Notes: generated by a model from the letters alone, not told the origin. A stretch of 64,000 nt of DNA from Acheta domesticus (GCA_031308135.1 JAHLJT010003656.1:48490335-48554334); one strand, 5' to 3'; shown: positions 45,451 through 57,385, numbered from the stretch's first letter. Made by a program: numbers and translations.

Positions 45451-47320
45451 TAATGTTTTTACTAATGTAACGAATGTTCCATTTTCACAAAGGTTCCATT
45501 ATCATCGATGTGAACAATATTTTACAAGAGACGTAATGTATAAAATCATTTCTAATCCGATTAACTTAACATTCCTTCGTATTCACTGTGTGATATTGTT
45601 TATGCTCCCTCTTAACTTTTGTGGATCGCATTTTTCGTTTCCGCGATTACGTTCTCTGGTGTTAACAAAGTTTTTAAACTGTCAAAGTAATTTCTTCACA
45701 CAATGTACCTCGGCCCGTCAATATTTACACTTCATTTTGTAGAAAGCGTCTCGGACGCATAGTTGTTCTGAGTTCCTGTTTGTGCAGTTTATCTGGGAAA
45801 GGAATCGTAGAGAAGTTGCAAGTGCATGTCTGAATCTTGTGAACCAATACGAAAATTCACAACGTAGAAACTATTTGGGTATGGTGATTGGCGTGGTGAA
45901 TTTAGTATGTTCAAACTTGTTTTATATTAGGAAGAATATTTCAATGAACAGGAATATAGGTGAATAGTATCTATAAGAACACGATATTAAAGAATATTGG
46001 TGACGCTTTTAAAGAACGTAGGTTGCGCGCTCGGAATTTATACTTGATGAATAGAGCGTCGTCTAAGTTTTAAACAGTTTTAAAAATATTTTTACACGGT
46101 GAAAATTTCTACAGCGCAAGTTCTAAATAAAAAGAAAATTTAAACATATAGTTGTAAGGTTCTTTCGTCCTAGGGCGTAATACTTAAAATATTTAGAATT
46201 TAAATTAAATAATATTAATACAAACTTTGCTTGTCGGATGTTCTGTCGCGATACGGCAACAACTCACCCCAGAATACGGTGTTAGAGAACCTCATTCAAA
46301 TCCTCCCAGAAGAGTTGTTTTCAGAGCACATTCTTTCAGTGTACTGTCAAGCGACTTATTAAAAATATATTTACAAGCTACAGTTATAGAACGTTCTGTC
46401 CCATTCTTATAGATTTGAATTAGAATATAATTTTCTAAATGGAATTGTTTTACAAAAATCATTACTCCTCTTCCATTAATACTCTCTTACACGCTACCTA
46501 TCCTATCGTATGAAATGTTCGTATCCTACGGTGTGGCAACAGTGACGATAAATAATTTTTCTTGTTTCCGGGTGATCCACGCATATTGTAAACAGCGGGA
46601 TCAGGCCAATGCAATCAATAGTGACCTGTGATGTTCATCGCCTGGGTGCCGCGGACCTTCGCACTAGCGTCACATTCGCCTCTCATGCAGCTGCATTTTG
46701 CGGCGGCAGAGACGACAACGCAGGGGTCACACTTCGATCACGTGATTCGCATGGCCACCGCTAGATTGCTTAAAAACTAAAAAAACAGCAATCACACAGG
46801 ATTTTTGAACATTTTCAAAATGGATCCGCAAATAAAGTACCAGTGTCCCGTCAGATCTCCGAAACGCGATAAATGACTCATTTGTCTTGACTGGGAAGGG
46901 GTCTAAATACGAATGCATGGACGCATGCATGGACGAAGCTTACTGGATTACTACGTAAAATGACTTATCAACTTAGTTACGTTTTCGCCCTTTTTTCTTT
47001 CTCGTATACGTACGTATTATTCGTAGTAGTCTACTTAGTATAGAGAAAGTTTTGTAATCCTGGGAAAATACGCGATAAATCATGAAAAATTTGTGATTTC
47101 AATTGAAATACATGATTTGGAGTCCCCTGACACCGAAAACGTTGTTCTTTCAAAACGTTCGTCCGTCTGTCTTCCTGCCCGTCTGTGAACTAGCACCACT
47201 AGTTACTTTCTCATATACATATGCACTCTGTATATACGGAATGTAGAGACCGTTTTGCAGTGCAGCTGTTAACATTACTAACACCCACACTATATGTATT
47301 TTTTTCGAGTTGAATATTTC
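45451..47320. other. no recognisable gene; GC-richer patch at 46560-46760
   Basis: AT-rich with a non-repetitive GC-richer patch around 46610-46740 (CpGs, GCGGCGGCAG). Short frames lack motifs. 47150-47200 has GTCCGTCTGTC phrases, similar on the opposite strand to the octanucleotide array at 50352. Confidence 0.35.
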
Positions 47321-47370
47321 CCAGGCGATCTGGTCCGAGTTGAAATTCTGCAGTTTTGAAGAAAAACTTT
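47321..47370. repeat. dispersed short repeat, copy 2
   Basis: CCAGGCGATCTGGTCCGAGT and CTGCAGTTTTGAAGAAAAA match the copy at 45022-45072. Confidence 0.8.
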
Positions 47371-50351
47371 CTTTAAATTTTGGGGAAATTTCACATGAAG
47401 CATTTTCAAAATTTTCTCAAAAATGGCTCAATTTTTTTGTTTAAGTTTCTTGTATGAATAGTTTGACCACCCGTTTTCCTAAAACTAGAAAAAAGTCACA
47501 TTTTTCAGCTGGGATGTGAGAGCATCGGCGAAGATTGAAATGCGCATTCCATGCCGGTAGAAGTGTAAAAACTTATCAAGAGGGTTCGCTGATATAGAAT
47601 GCAGGCGACACGAACCCTATACTTCGCGAAATCCATCTTTTCCAAGGAGACATGTGACCTTTGGTGGCGTGACCGTGTATTAAAAGACAGTGCCGTATAA
47701 TCTAACGTCTCCTAGAAGCAATAACTCTTCGCAAAAGATATGGAAGAGTTCTTTTATTTTTCAATGTGTTGAACAGTCTAAGGTACTAATTCATATGCAA
47801 GCGCTTTCGTGGCAGTGAGCTACATGTCTGCACACTCCACCAGACGAGGACTGAGGCGACCGAGGTAAAGGCGAGCTGAAGGTCACGAGGTAGTCGCTAA
47901 GGCGGGCTGTGTTCTCCTTTGTAGTTCGAATACATCGCACTTCTCCACCTGCTGTGATTTTTTAAGCAAGTAAGAACGTTTCAACGTGAATTTCATTCAG
48001 TTTGAACTCTCGCCGGAATTCGTAACGCAATAACAGGTTTAGCAAGACATGCTAAGTATTGATCTTGGATAAAATAGGAATCTATCTTTCTTTAAGAAAT
48101 TAAGTTAAATAATTGAAAGTTGGAGCAAACCAATGCGTTTGACTCACAATTGTATAACTATAATTTGTAGGTGAAAAAGAAACAAATACTTGTTCTACAC
48201 TGAAATCTGTGTGTGTGTGTGTATGAAATAGTAATTTATCAGAGTAAAAAAGAATCAAATCAGACTGATAATAGGTGACCTGATTAAGCAAATCAACCAT
48301 CATAATTTTTTGTTTCTTTCTGTTAATGTGATTGCAAACCTTATGGTACAGATTAGTTGGGTAAAGATTCTTAAAATTTAGAAAGAACTTCAATATTTTT
48401 TTCTTTTGAACAATTGCATTCAAAGAGCTGCAATCTTCTTTTATGTAATACTGTGAATGCAGTGTACATGCTTGAGATGTGTGTTAGTTATATGAGGATT
48501 TTTTAAGCAGGATTTTTTGTAGTGCCTTGTACATTTTTATAATGCGATTAGAGACTACAGTACACTTATTTTTTTAAAAAATGAGTGATTTTTGTGATAC
48601 ATGAGTGCAGTGAACCCAGGTCTCTGAATCGTACAAATTAGTCAATGTTGTGTGTTACAAATTTTGAATTTTTTGGCGCTTTCCTAAAATTGTAATATTG
48701 AACACAGCAATTTTTGAAGTAAAATTTGTTCTGCACAGTTATTTCTTTAACTACTAGCATACACTTAATTGAAAATTATAGATAATAGTTTTCGTATATT
48801 TTTGATTAAATACTTTATTGCCTAATAAAAGTGTTATTTATCATCGTTGCGAATGTATTTGTAAAAGGAAAAAACAACTTTTAATTTGATGGTTAAAAAG
48901 AAAGAACAATTTATACTATTTTAAGGATTCTAAACTCCTACTAAAACTTCTTAAAACAACGTTAAAATTATTAACAAGCATTTCGAATGTGTATTCTGTT
49001 TTAAGTCTTTTAGAGGTTATTAGCATTTCATGAGGAAGTCTCGGAAATGGGCTGCCTTTAGCAGTTCCTTTGTTCATTGCACATTCCTCACGTTAAGCAG
49101 TATGTACACGTTCTATTATATTGAATAAGTGCAGCTTGTAATAATGGCCATTTAAAACACGCTTTCTTAAATATTTTTCTTAGTAATTAAAAGTATAATT
49201 CCGTGAAGGAAGTATTTCGACAGTAACAAGTGAAAGAGCTAAAGAAATAAACAAAAAGAAAACTGAAGAAGATCTTAAAGAGAGAAGAATCTAGCGAGGC
49301 GGTAACATCACATACTTTCTCGCATTATTTCTAACTGCTCCTCTACATTACACTAATATATTCGAAAGTGTTTTCAGTTAGCAAAACAATATTTTTCGCG
49401 CTGAGACTGGAAATCAGGTCCGTCGAGTTAACTCACCGTCAGAAGAACGGCAAGGTTTGAACTCAGGCCGACACTTCAAAATGCAATTGTCTCAACCCAA
49501 TATTTTCAACATGCAATTTTTCAATTCTCGAAAATACAAAGAGTTTTCCGAAAACGAGACCAGCACAATATATTTTATCGTTCATTGTTACACACGAGGA
49601 GAAAATTTAATGAAAAATTTGCTGAGTATTTGAGAATATTTTTTTTTGAAATTGCATCAAATTATCAAATTCAGACACAAATTGTACGAAATCTAATCTT
49701 TTTTTCAAAAAAAAATTGTATATGAATTTTTTAAAGAGTTGATTTTTACAACATACTTTGTTCACGACAAAAATCACTATCTTCAATTTCAAATGTTTTT
49801 TCGAAAATATTGAGTTTGCCGAAAAAAGAATAAGCACATTTTTATTGTTATTTGATACATACGGAAAGAAATGTAACGAAAAAGTTGATGGTGTGCCAGA
49901 GACAAAAATGCTGTAAAAAATTCAAAAATTGCCTTTATTTTGCGCAAAATTACGCGAAAACTCATATTTTCGAAAAAATATACATAATCTTATTTTAAGA
50001 TCAATCTTTAAGGAACAAATTTCTTTAATGAAAAATCTCTACCTTGAATAGTATGAAGTAGGAAGACGCCCAAAAAATTGCACTTCTTCAGTTTCTGAAA
50101 CACGGGATTTCAACATGAGTTCTACACCGTTCTCGTGTCTTTTACGTTATCCGAGGACAAAGTTTAATGAAAACGGTTGGCGCCAGTTTCAGAAAATTTT
50201 GAAAATGTTTTCGAGGGTTATTGTAAAGTACCCTAAAAACTCAAAATATGCGATTGAAACTTCCAAATTCTCGAGTTCGTTTAGATCAATCGTGGATTAT
50301 CAGTTTCGGAGAAAACCCGCTGAACGGTTTAGGCGCTAGCGTTGACCACAG
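47371..50351. other. no recognisable gene
   Basis: AT-rich sequence. A short (TG)n run lies at 48209-48222. 49430-50340 (AAAATT-rich, then GTTTTCGAGGG near 50208) leads into the octanucleotide array and may belong to an old dispersed element that carries such arrays. That link is inference. Confidence 0.35.
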
Positions 50352-50533
50352 ACGGACAGGCGGACAGACGGACAGACGGACAGACGGACAGACGGACAGT
50401 CGGACAGACGGACAGACGGACAGACGGACAGACGGACAGACGGACAGACGGACAGACGGACAGACGGACAGACGGACAGACGGACAGACGGACAGACGGA
50501 CAGACGGACAGACGGACTGACGGACAGACTGAC
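50352..50533. repeat. 8-bp tandem array (GACGGACA)n
   Basis: About 22 units of GACGGACA with only a few variants (GGCGGACA, GTCGGACA, GACGGACT). The unit is not a multiple of three, so the open frames on both strands (Arg/Thr/Asp/Gly or Ser/Val/Cys/Pro) cycle through all three phases and are not genes. Confidence 0.97.
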
Positions 50534-51369
50534 ACGTTTTGCCGTCAATCAATTTTTCGGTTTAAAGACCCAAGAAACATGGATTTTGAATACACCACGT
50601 GTTAGAGGAAATAATTTACGTTTTATGTCAACACGATTTATTCATTTTTTTGTTATGAGAGTCCGACATTAAGAGTTCCTTCTAAAATTCGTCGTTTTCC
50701 GGCGTATGATTACATAACTTATTCTTCTTTCGAAGTAAGTGCGAGAAATAAAAACATAAGGAAATTAAATTGACTACTACTAGTAAAATGAGTATACATT
50801 ATAGCTAGAACTCTCCTTTCACATTGTATAATACATTACGTATTGAGATTTTCAATCTCGCGAACAGTTGGTATGTTTTAAAGGTTCCTTCATCAACCTT
50901 CACATCCGTCATACTTTCATTAAGGAGTCAGCTTGTTTCTTAAAACGTCTTCACACATGGGGTTTTTAACGCTGTATAAACTTAAATGCTCAAAGTTATT
51001 GGAAGTGAAAGACTTTTCCGCAGATAAATGTCTTGAAGAATTGTTGCCAGTACTACCGACATGAAGACAATGAGATCACTTTCCGAAACAAACCTGTAGA
51101 GTGCCGAACGAACCATTGAGAAAATTAATTGATATTCGCCAGGCAACATATTTCGCAACAATTGGCAACAAAACCCTTCGCGAACATATAATGAGCTCCG
51201 AAACTAGAATTTTACGATCCACCGACCGTCTAAGAGTTTTAAAGGCTACTTTCATCCGATAAGGAACTCGTTTTTCCCACTCTCCAGCCTTCGGTAACGA
51301 TTTTCCCTCTTCACCCACCCGAGCCAACGCCATCACCCACACCCGGCCCCCGCCCCAACCTGTCTCGCG
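50534..51369. other. no recognisable gene
   Basis: Mixed composition. The minus 88-codon frame (51342-51076) has no known motif. Confidence 0.4.
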
Positions 51370-51880
51370 CTACACTGTTCCCTCTACTGCGCTCTAAGCC
51401 CGCAGCGCCTCACCCGAACCGCTTCACCCCGCACCACCCAACCTCTGTCCTCCTCTCTTCTTCGCCTCACCCTGATACGCCCTGCCGTCTTTGCCCACTG
51501 CACTTCACCCGCCGCTCTTCACCCTCCCCGCTTCACCTCGCACCATCCCAACCCCTGTCCTCCCCTCCCCCCTCCCCCTACCCTCCCTCACCCCTGCCGT
51601 CTTTGCTCGCTGCACTTCACTCGCCGCTCTCCACCTGGTCCGCTTCATCCCGCAATTTGTCGATCCAACAAACCTTACCCTCCTCTCTCCTTGGCCCCAC
51701 CCCTGACGTCTTTGCCAGCCGCACTTCACCCGCCGCTCTTCACCCGCCCCCCTTCATCCCGCACAACCACAACCCCTGCCCTCTCCTCCCCCTCGCCCCA
51801 CCCTACTCCACCGCCCTTCCGTCTTTGCTCGCTGCCTTTAACTCGCCGCTCTTCACCACTTCACCTCGCATTGCTTACTC
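51370..51880. repeat. C-rich tandem repeat, about 110-bp unit
   Basis: CGTCTTTGC anchors recur at about 51486, 51597, 51708 and 51820. Each is followed by CACTTCAC-CGCCGCTCTTCACC and a C-rich stretch ending near CCCCACCC. A partial earlier unit starts at about 51375. Four to five diverged units. The plus-strand Pro/Ser/Leu-rich frames are composition artefacts. Confidence 0.8.
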
Positions 51881-52117
51881 GTCATCCGACCATCCGACCA
51901 ACCGCTTCCCTCCCCTCCCCTCCCAAAAGAGGTGAATTCGAGTGGGAGAGTGGGTGAAGCGCAGGGGTCGCCGCCTCGGGCCGACAACGACGGAAGAAAG
52001 CGGGAGGGGAGCAGCGCAGGGCGCGCGGCGCGGAATTAAGCGCCATAAAGCTGAAATACGAGCGCGAGTGCCAGATAGACCCACGGAGCCCCACCCCCAC
52101 CCCCACCCGCACCGCTG

Positions 52118-52275
52118 CCTCTGCAGGGGCGCGACACGATCACCAAAAGGTGACAGCATTCATGCGAGAAGAGCCAGATGTGTCTTGGTTTCATACTCTG
52201 CAGGGACACGACACGATCACCGAAAGATGACAGCATTCATGCGAGAAGTGAGAGCCAGATAGGTCTTAGTTTTAT
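52118..52275. repeat. about 77-bp tandem duplication
   Basis: CTCTGCAGGGGCGCGACACG at 52118 and CTCTGCAGGGACACGACACG at 52195 begin two units that share GATCACC, GATGACAGCATTCATGCGAG and AGCCAGAT, ending TTTCATACT/TTTTATACT. Confidence 0.85.
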
Positions 52276-52279
52276 ACTC

Positions 52280-52326
<47 letters not shown>
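52280..52326. repeat. (ATT)n microsatellite
   Basis: About 15 uninterrupted ATT units. No LINE end abuts it here, unlike 44214-44268. Confidence 0.95.
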
Positions 52327-52327
<1 letters not shown>

Positions 52328-52359
52328 TACACTATGAACATTCTGCTGAAGTTACCGAC

Positions 52360-52719
52360 AGCGATAGCTCTGAGGCTGTAGAGCTGCCTCTGCAGCATCT
52401 TTGACCAGGAGGTCCCAGAGTCCCGACAGTTGCACATTTTCGACACTAGCATGATGAATATGCCGCTTTCTGGAAGAATTCATACGCTCTCTGGAAGAGC
52501 GTTCTATCGGCTGGCTGCTCTTTCTTTCCCGTGGTTTCTCCCATCAGTGTCAGGCGTGGAATGCCAACGTGGTACTCTACCAAAAGGGCCAAGGACTGCA
52601 CACGATCTTTCTTTCCTCATCCTTACGCACACTTTCCGATTACGCACACACAAACATGCATCCACAACGCTACTACACATGTCGGTGGTTTAGAGCTTGG
52701 TGCGGTTGGGGTGGTATCC
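52360..52719 (+). mobile_element. SINE, AATC-tailed family, 3'-truncated copy
   Basis: It matches the family from the tRNA-like head (AGCTCTGAGGCTGTAGAGCT is diverged; GACCAGGAGGTCCCAGAG fits the B-box region) through CATTTTCGACACTAGC, GGCTGGCTGCTC, CCCGTGGTTTCTCCCATCA and CACACGATCTTTC to GCGGTTGGGGTGGT. It then passes directly into C-rich sequence. The tail and 3' third are missing. Confidence 0.75.
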
Positions 52720-53000
52720 CTTAATCACTCACCCCGTCCCCCTCCGCTACCTCCAGGACTCCTCTTCCGTTGCCCCGCCCCCGATTACATGCCACCTCAC
52801 CGCCGCGAACGATCAGCAGCTTTCGGGCGGCCCAACGCTCGCTCGGCCATCGACGCGCCCGCCCCTTCGCTCGCCCTCTCGGGACAGGCCCCGCACGGCC
52901 GCACCCGCTCGCCCGCCCTCGATCGATCTCCTTCAGCCCACTCGCCTACTTCCCTACTCGCTCCTTCACCCGTTTACCCACCCGTTCACCCACATACAAA
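52720..53000. other. C-rich segment
   Basis: C-rich with CCCGCTCGCCC, CACTCGCC and TTCACCCG phrases, but no clear unit. Overlapping frames (83-197 codons) lack domains. Confidence 0.5.
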
Positions 53001-53422
53001 GTTGGACAATGCTTTATTTGAAGTACAGTTAGTAACCGCCTTGTTTGTACAAGCCATAATTTGCTCGAAAATCGTTGATTTCAAGTGGATTATTATTACT
53101 AATGAAAAATATATTACAAGGTAATCAAGACAAATTACAAGTAACAGGAATTATGTAATAATTTCAGTTAAATAAAATGTAACATTGTACACTTAGACAA
53201 AACGGCCTTGAGTTTGAAGTTCACCAGCACATTTTCTTGCTTGGAAACCTTCCTAGCGGCTAGTTTTATTCTTAACCACAAGTCATTGGCACTAATGCAT
53301 AAATACAGAGTTCATAATTTAGTTACACTTGATACGGCTTACTTGACCCAGTGATGTTCGTTGTGGAACATCGAAAGATTGCGTAAGAGCTGCACGCTTC
53401 ATACGACTGAAATTAAACTCCC

Positions 53423-53505
53423 GATTTATTTATTTATTTGTCAAAAAACAGTAAAAACTGTATATGACGTGTGGGGAAAGAAAGTTATCTGCGCACATTT
53501 TCTTG
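53423..53505 (-). repeat. dispersed repeat with antisense (TAAA)n tail, copy 2
   Basis: TTTATTTATTTATTTG, then AACAGTAAAAACTGTATATG and GGGGAAAGAAAGTTATCTGC, in the same order as 33975-34070. An A-rich (AAAAC)n stretch follows at 53518-53562. Confidence 0.6.
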
Positions 53506-53879
53506 AGAGCCAGAATTTAAAAAAACAAAACAAAACAAAAAAACAAAAACAAAAAAAACAAAGTAATGTGTTATGTCCGTGTAATTAATTAATGCTCATC
53601 ATGAGACTTCAAAAAACTGTAAGACTACACGCCTAACGTAAGAATTTATGTGAAAATACTGTGTATCTAACACGGAGATGGGAGACGGCGAATCACATAC
53701 GTGTCATCCGCATAGTGTCTAGGCCAAGATTGATTTCTCTCGCTAGCGGTTGCGTCGCCAAAATTTTTCTGTGCATATGAGGCGGAGAGGGGATGGTAAT
53801 TGGCTTGTTACTGAGTAGTATTTAAAATATGTTCTCAAAGAATCTGGCATTTGGGGATAGTTAAAACAGTTTGGTGCGG

Positions 53880-54251
53880 TAAAGAATCGTGGCGTGCTCA
53901 GGCAAGCAATACTTCGGGGAGCAGTGTCGCCCTCTCGCTTAACCGCATTCTCGTCCACCTACTCAACTATCGTCTCGCCTGTCCACCGATTCGCTCAAGG
54001 GGTCTCGCCCGCTCACTCACTCTCTCAGCTATCGTCTCGCCTGCCCACTGGCTCGCCTACGCAGTCTCACTGGCTCGTTGGCTGCCGCTGACACCGCCGT
54101 GGGCCGAGGGGCGCGTATCCACACAAACGAGGCCGCCGTCGCCATTCAGTGAAGCCGCGCGCACCTCCGCTCGGGGAAAGAGCCCCTGCGTGCGCAGTGC
54201 GTGGCCTCCCTTCCGCTCGGGGGCGGCGGTTCCAGGAGACGGGCTCTCAAG
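53880..54251. other. GC-rich segment preceding the 129-bp array
   Basis: A C-rich part with repeated CTATCGTCTCGCCTG (about 53967 and 54029), then CpG-rich sequence to about 54240. The minus 327-codon frame of the adjacent array ends in this region (54146). Confidence 0.5.
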
Positions 54252-55129
54252 TATTCAACATGAAATTCAGCTCGTACTATAATTCGTTGGGTATTGTACT
54301 GAACAATAAGAGCTGAACCTTTGCTACTAGCAATTTTGATGCTGAATATTTGCATCGTTTGCCCTGTTTTCTGTCTTCCATATTCAACATGAAATTCAGC
54401 TCTTACTCTAATTTGTTGGGTAATGTACAGAACAATAAGAGCTGAACCTTTGCTACTAGTAATTTTGATGTTGAATATTTGCATCGTTTGCCCTGTTTTC
54501 TGTCTTCCATATTCAACACGAAATTCAGCTCTTACTATAATTTGTTGGGTATTGTACAGAACAATAAGAGCTGAACCTTTGCTACTAGTAATTTTGATGT
54601 TGAATATTTGCATCGTTTGCCCTGTTTTCTGTCTTCCATATTCAACACGAAATTCAGCTCTTACTATAATTTGTTGGGTATTGTACAGAACAATAAGAGC
54701 TGAACCTTTTCTACTAGTAATTTTGATGTTGAATATTTGCATCGTTTGCCCTGTTTTCTGTTTTCCATATTCAACACGAAATTCAGCTCTTACTATAATT
54801 TGTTGGGTATTGTACAGAACAATAAGAGCTGAACCTTTGCTACTAGCAATTTTGATGTTGAATATTTGCATCGTTTGCCCTGTTTTCTGTCTTCCATATT
54901 CAACACGAAATTCAGCTCTTACTATAATTTGTTGGGTATTGTACAGAACAATAAGAGCTGAACCTTTGCTACTAGTAATTTTGATGTTGAATATTTGCAT
55001 CGTTTGCCCAGTTTTCGGTCTTCCATATTCAATATGAAATTCAGATCTTACTCTAATTTGTTGGGTAATGTACAGAACAATAAGAACTGAACCTTTGCTA
55101 CTAGCAATTTTGATGCTGAATATTTCCAT
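54146..55129 (-). CDS. 43-residue-repeat open frame (327 codons), possibly not a gene
   Basis: The minus frame runs through the 129-bp array with each unit reading EFRVEYGRQKTGQTM, then QIFNIKIASSKGSALIVLYN, then TQQIIVRA. Most of the changes I compared between units are conservative (T/A, R/K, H/R, N/S). Predicted text alternates hydrophobic and polar residues, as in beta strands. No family is recognised. Upstream of the first Met (55129) there is a stop within about 15 codons and no signal peptide. After the array the frame continues for about 35 codons in GC-rich sequence. The absence of indels and stops could reflect recent array expansion as easily as selection. The plus-strand frame is equally open, which argues for caution. 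Confidence 0.2.
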   Translation of the reverse strand: MEIFSIKIASSKGSVLIVLYITQQIRVRSEFHIEYGRPKTGQTMQIFNIKITSSKGSALIVLYNTQQIIVRAEFRVEYGRQKTGQTMQIFNIKIASSKGSALIVLYNTQQIIVRAEFRVEYGKQKTGQTMQIFNIKITSRKGSALIVLYNTQQIIVRAEFRVEYGRQKTGQTMQIFNIKITSSKGSALIVLYNTQQIIVRAEFRVEYGRQKTGQTMQIFNIKITSSKGSALIVLYITQQIRVRAEFHVEYGRQKTGQTMQIFSIKIASSKGSALIVQYNTQRIIVRAEFHVEYLRARLLEPPPPSGREATHCARRGSFPERRCARLH

Positions 55130-55155
55130 TGTTTGCCCAGTTTTCTGTCTTCCAT
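54252..55155. repeat. 129-bp tandem array, seven units
   Basis: Units start with TATTCAACATGAAATTCAGC-type text at 54252, 54381, 54510, 54639, 54768, 54897 and 55026, exactly 129 bp apart with no indels. They diverge by only a few substitutions, most at the outer units. Most units hold an 11-bp inverted repeat, TTCAGCTCTTA and TAAGAGCTGAA, that could form a hairpin. 129 is 3 x 43, so frames stay open on both strands (minus 55129-54146, plus 54423-55037). Confidence 0.97.
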
Positions 55156-55905
55156 TACTTCAATTTCTACCTGCTAGCAATTTTTGTTTTGATGCTATTG
55201 TAATGAATGTTTGCTTAGCCAATGACAAATAAATACATACACGAACAATGACTATCAGAACAGATCTGGATGTTAATGTGTTCACAAAGCACGTGCCCGA
55301 CTTTGTAACATTAAGTTTTCTTGGTGAAGAGATTTTGATCGGCATTTGTCTACGAAGAGAACCAGACTTTGAGATTTTTTCACAGCGTTTCCATCGCGAA
55401 TATGAAGGCAAAGGAAATTATAGAATATGTAGTTTACTACACTAATCGTACTATATTTTGGAGACTCTCTAATTATCGTAACATATCTTTGCAACGTCAT
55501 ATTCTGCTCTGCCGTCATTATTTCAATAGTTCAGAAATATTGTAAAGTGCAATGCAATAATTTAAAATTACTAAGCTCTCTCAGTTTTTGCATGTGATGA
55601 AAAACACTAAAAACAGAGTTAGAGAACTGTTATCAAAAAACACTAGGAGGAGTGTTTACAGTTATATCACCTTTTGAAGAAATCATTTGATAAGTATTAA
55701 AAGGTTGTTTCAATTAGTTCTAAAATACAATATATCTGACGTCAACACAGGAAAGAGATTTGTTTCTTTGAAGAGAAACTGTAAGCATATTATTATTGAC
55801 ACAGTGTTATGTGTTAGTAAAGGATAACTACAGACATGTGGGAAGGTTTTACCTTTAGTGATTCGCGCTTCTCATTAATAGAAGGAACTTAGTAATATGT
55901 GTTAC
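55156..55905. other. no recognised gene; short frames beside the array
   Basis: A plus frame (55248-55445, 65 codons) begins MTIRTDLDVNVF, and a minus frame (55411-55160) ends directly before the array. Neither is recognised. Confidence 0.35.
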
Positions 55906-56098
55906 TAACGGAATCCGGAAGACGTTCTGTCCTTCATCTTATTTCCCTTCCCTCACCTGTTCTCTCTCCGTCTCTTTTTCTCCGTTTCTCTCTCCGTCTC
56001 TATCTCCTCGTCTCTCCCAGCCCGTTACTCACTCTCTCTCTTTCTCTCTCCGTCTCTTTCTCAGTCTGTCTCTGCCCCTCTGTCCCTCTCAATCACAT
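55906..56098. repeat. CT-rich low-complexity tract
   Basis: CTCTCTCCGTCTCT-type pyrimidine tract, irregular. The 67-codon frame across it is compositional. Confidence 0.85.
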
Positions 56099-56640
56099 TT
56101 AGATGCAGATTCTGCACGTATTTGAGCAGGCGGGATAAAATTGAGAAGCGCCGGACCAGCAACCATGTAATAGAAAGTTCAAGATGATCTCATTCTGTGG
56201 ATACGGTGTAAGAAACGTTTAGGCTCCCGGCCTCAAAATTTTAATTTTTAATGCCTTAGAACGCTTAACGATATAAATTCAAAACTCCTACAGAGTGTAC
56301 CGGGTTTCATTTGACATTAATATTTACTTTCTTCATTCTACAGCGCCATCTAGCACAATTTTGTAGATATTTTAATAGTTTTTCTGCTATTTGGGGAGCG
56401 GAGATGAATCCAACAAAACAGGGATAATTACAATGGGTCCAGCCGTTCTTGAGCTATAAATGGTGTAACCAACCCGACTTATATATATTTCGGGAACGCA
56501 ACCTTCTCTCCCGTAGCCAGTCATATAGCGTATCCGGTTCCCGCCCACATCACCAAATAACTTCCCCATTCGCGCGTCTTGACGCTGTCTGAGGAATATA
56601 GAACGGCCTGTTTAATCAAACTATGTTGTAAAGCGTTGCT
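56099..56640. other. no recognisable feature
   Basis: Mixed composition without a recognised frame or repeat. Confidence 0.35.
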
Positions 56641-56828
56641 CTAGCCTTCATGCGCGGGCGGGGCTTTGCATAGCAAGAGCGCGAGGAGGCGGGGGCGTTG
56701 GCGGTGCGTGGGCGGGCGCGGGGGGCGGGGAGGAGGCGAGCGCACGTCGTGCTCCGTAATTACACACGACGCCACCGCCGCCCGCGCCCGTGAATCACTG
56801 CGATAGCGCTCGCACGTGGCGTTGACGC
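56641..56828. other. GC-rich, CpG-rich segment
   Basis: GGGCGGGCGCGGGGGGCGGGG-type text leads into the minisatellite. Possible G-quadruplex on the plus strand. Confidence 0.5.
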
Positions 56829-57385
56829 CTCGCAGCAGCGGCGGCAGCGGCAGAGAGGATGGAGGCGGCAGAGAGAGAGTGTGCGATGGCGGAGACGTTG
56901 GAGGTGGCGAGGAAGGCGGCGGCAGGGAGAGCGTATGCGATGGTGGAGGCGAAGGCGGTGGAGGTGGCGAAGAGGTGGAGGATGGAGGTGGTAAGGAAAG
57001 CGTATGCGATGGCGGAGGCGGTGGAGGTGGCGAGGATGGCAGCGGAGGGAGAGCGTATGGCGGAGGCGGTGCAGAGGATGGAGGCGGCAGGGAGAGCGAA
57101 TGCGATGGCGGAGGCGGAAGGGATGGGGGTGGCGAGGATGGAGGCGGCAGGGAGAGCCAATGCGATGGCGGAGGCGGTGGAGGTGGCGAGGAAGGCGGAG
57201 GCAGTGGCTTCGGAGAGGACGAATGTGGCAGGGAGAGCGTATAAGATGGCAGAGGCGGTAGAGGTGGCGAGGAAGGTGGCGGCAGGGAGAGCGTATGTGA
57301 TGGCAGAGGCGATGGACGGAGACAGTGGCGTCGGGGAGGATTGAGGCGGCTGGGAGAGCGTATGCGATGGCGGAGGTGGGAGAGT
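56829..57385. repeat. GC-rich minisatellite, about 54-bp units
   Basis: Recurring units read GCGATGGCGGAGGCGGTGGA, GGTGGCGAGGATGGAGGCGG and CAGGGAGAGCGTAT, spaced about 54-69 bp. In one plus frame (56859-57344) the repeats give MAEAVEVARKAAAGRAYA-like 18-residue text. Another frame is Gly/Glu/Ser-rich. Units diverge by substitutions and small triplet-multiple indels, keeping the frame, but no family is recognised. Confidence 0.9.

Noticed and set aside
50248..50605. Several frames of Arg/Thr/Asp or Ser/Val/Cys/Pro repeats
   Set aside because: Products of the (GACGGACA)n array, open in several phases on both strands.
51491..51957. Pro/Ser/Leu-rich frames up to 110 codons
   Set aside because: They follow the 110-bp C-rich tandem repeat and change frame between units.
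54252..55155. CRISPR array
   Set aside because: Units are repeated in full with no variable spacers, and the genome is eukaryotic.
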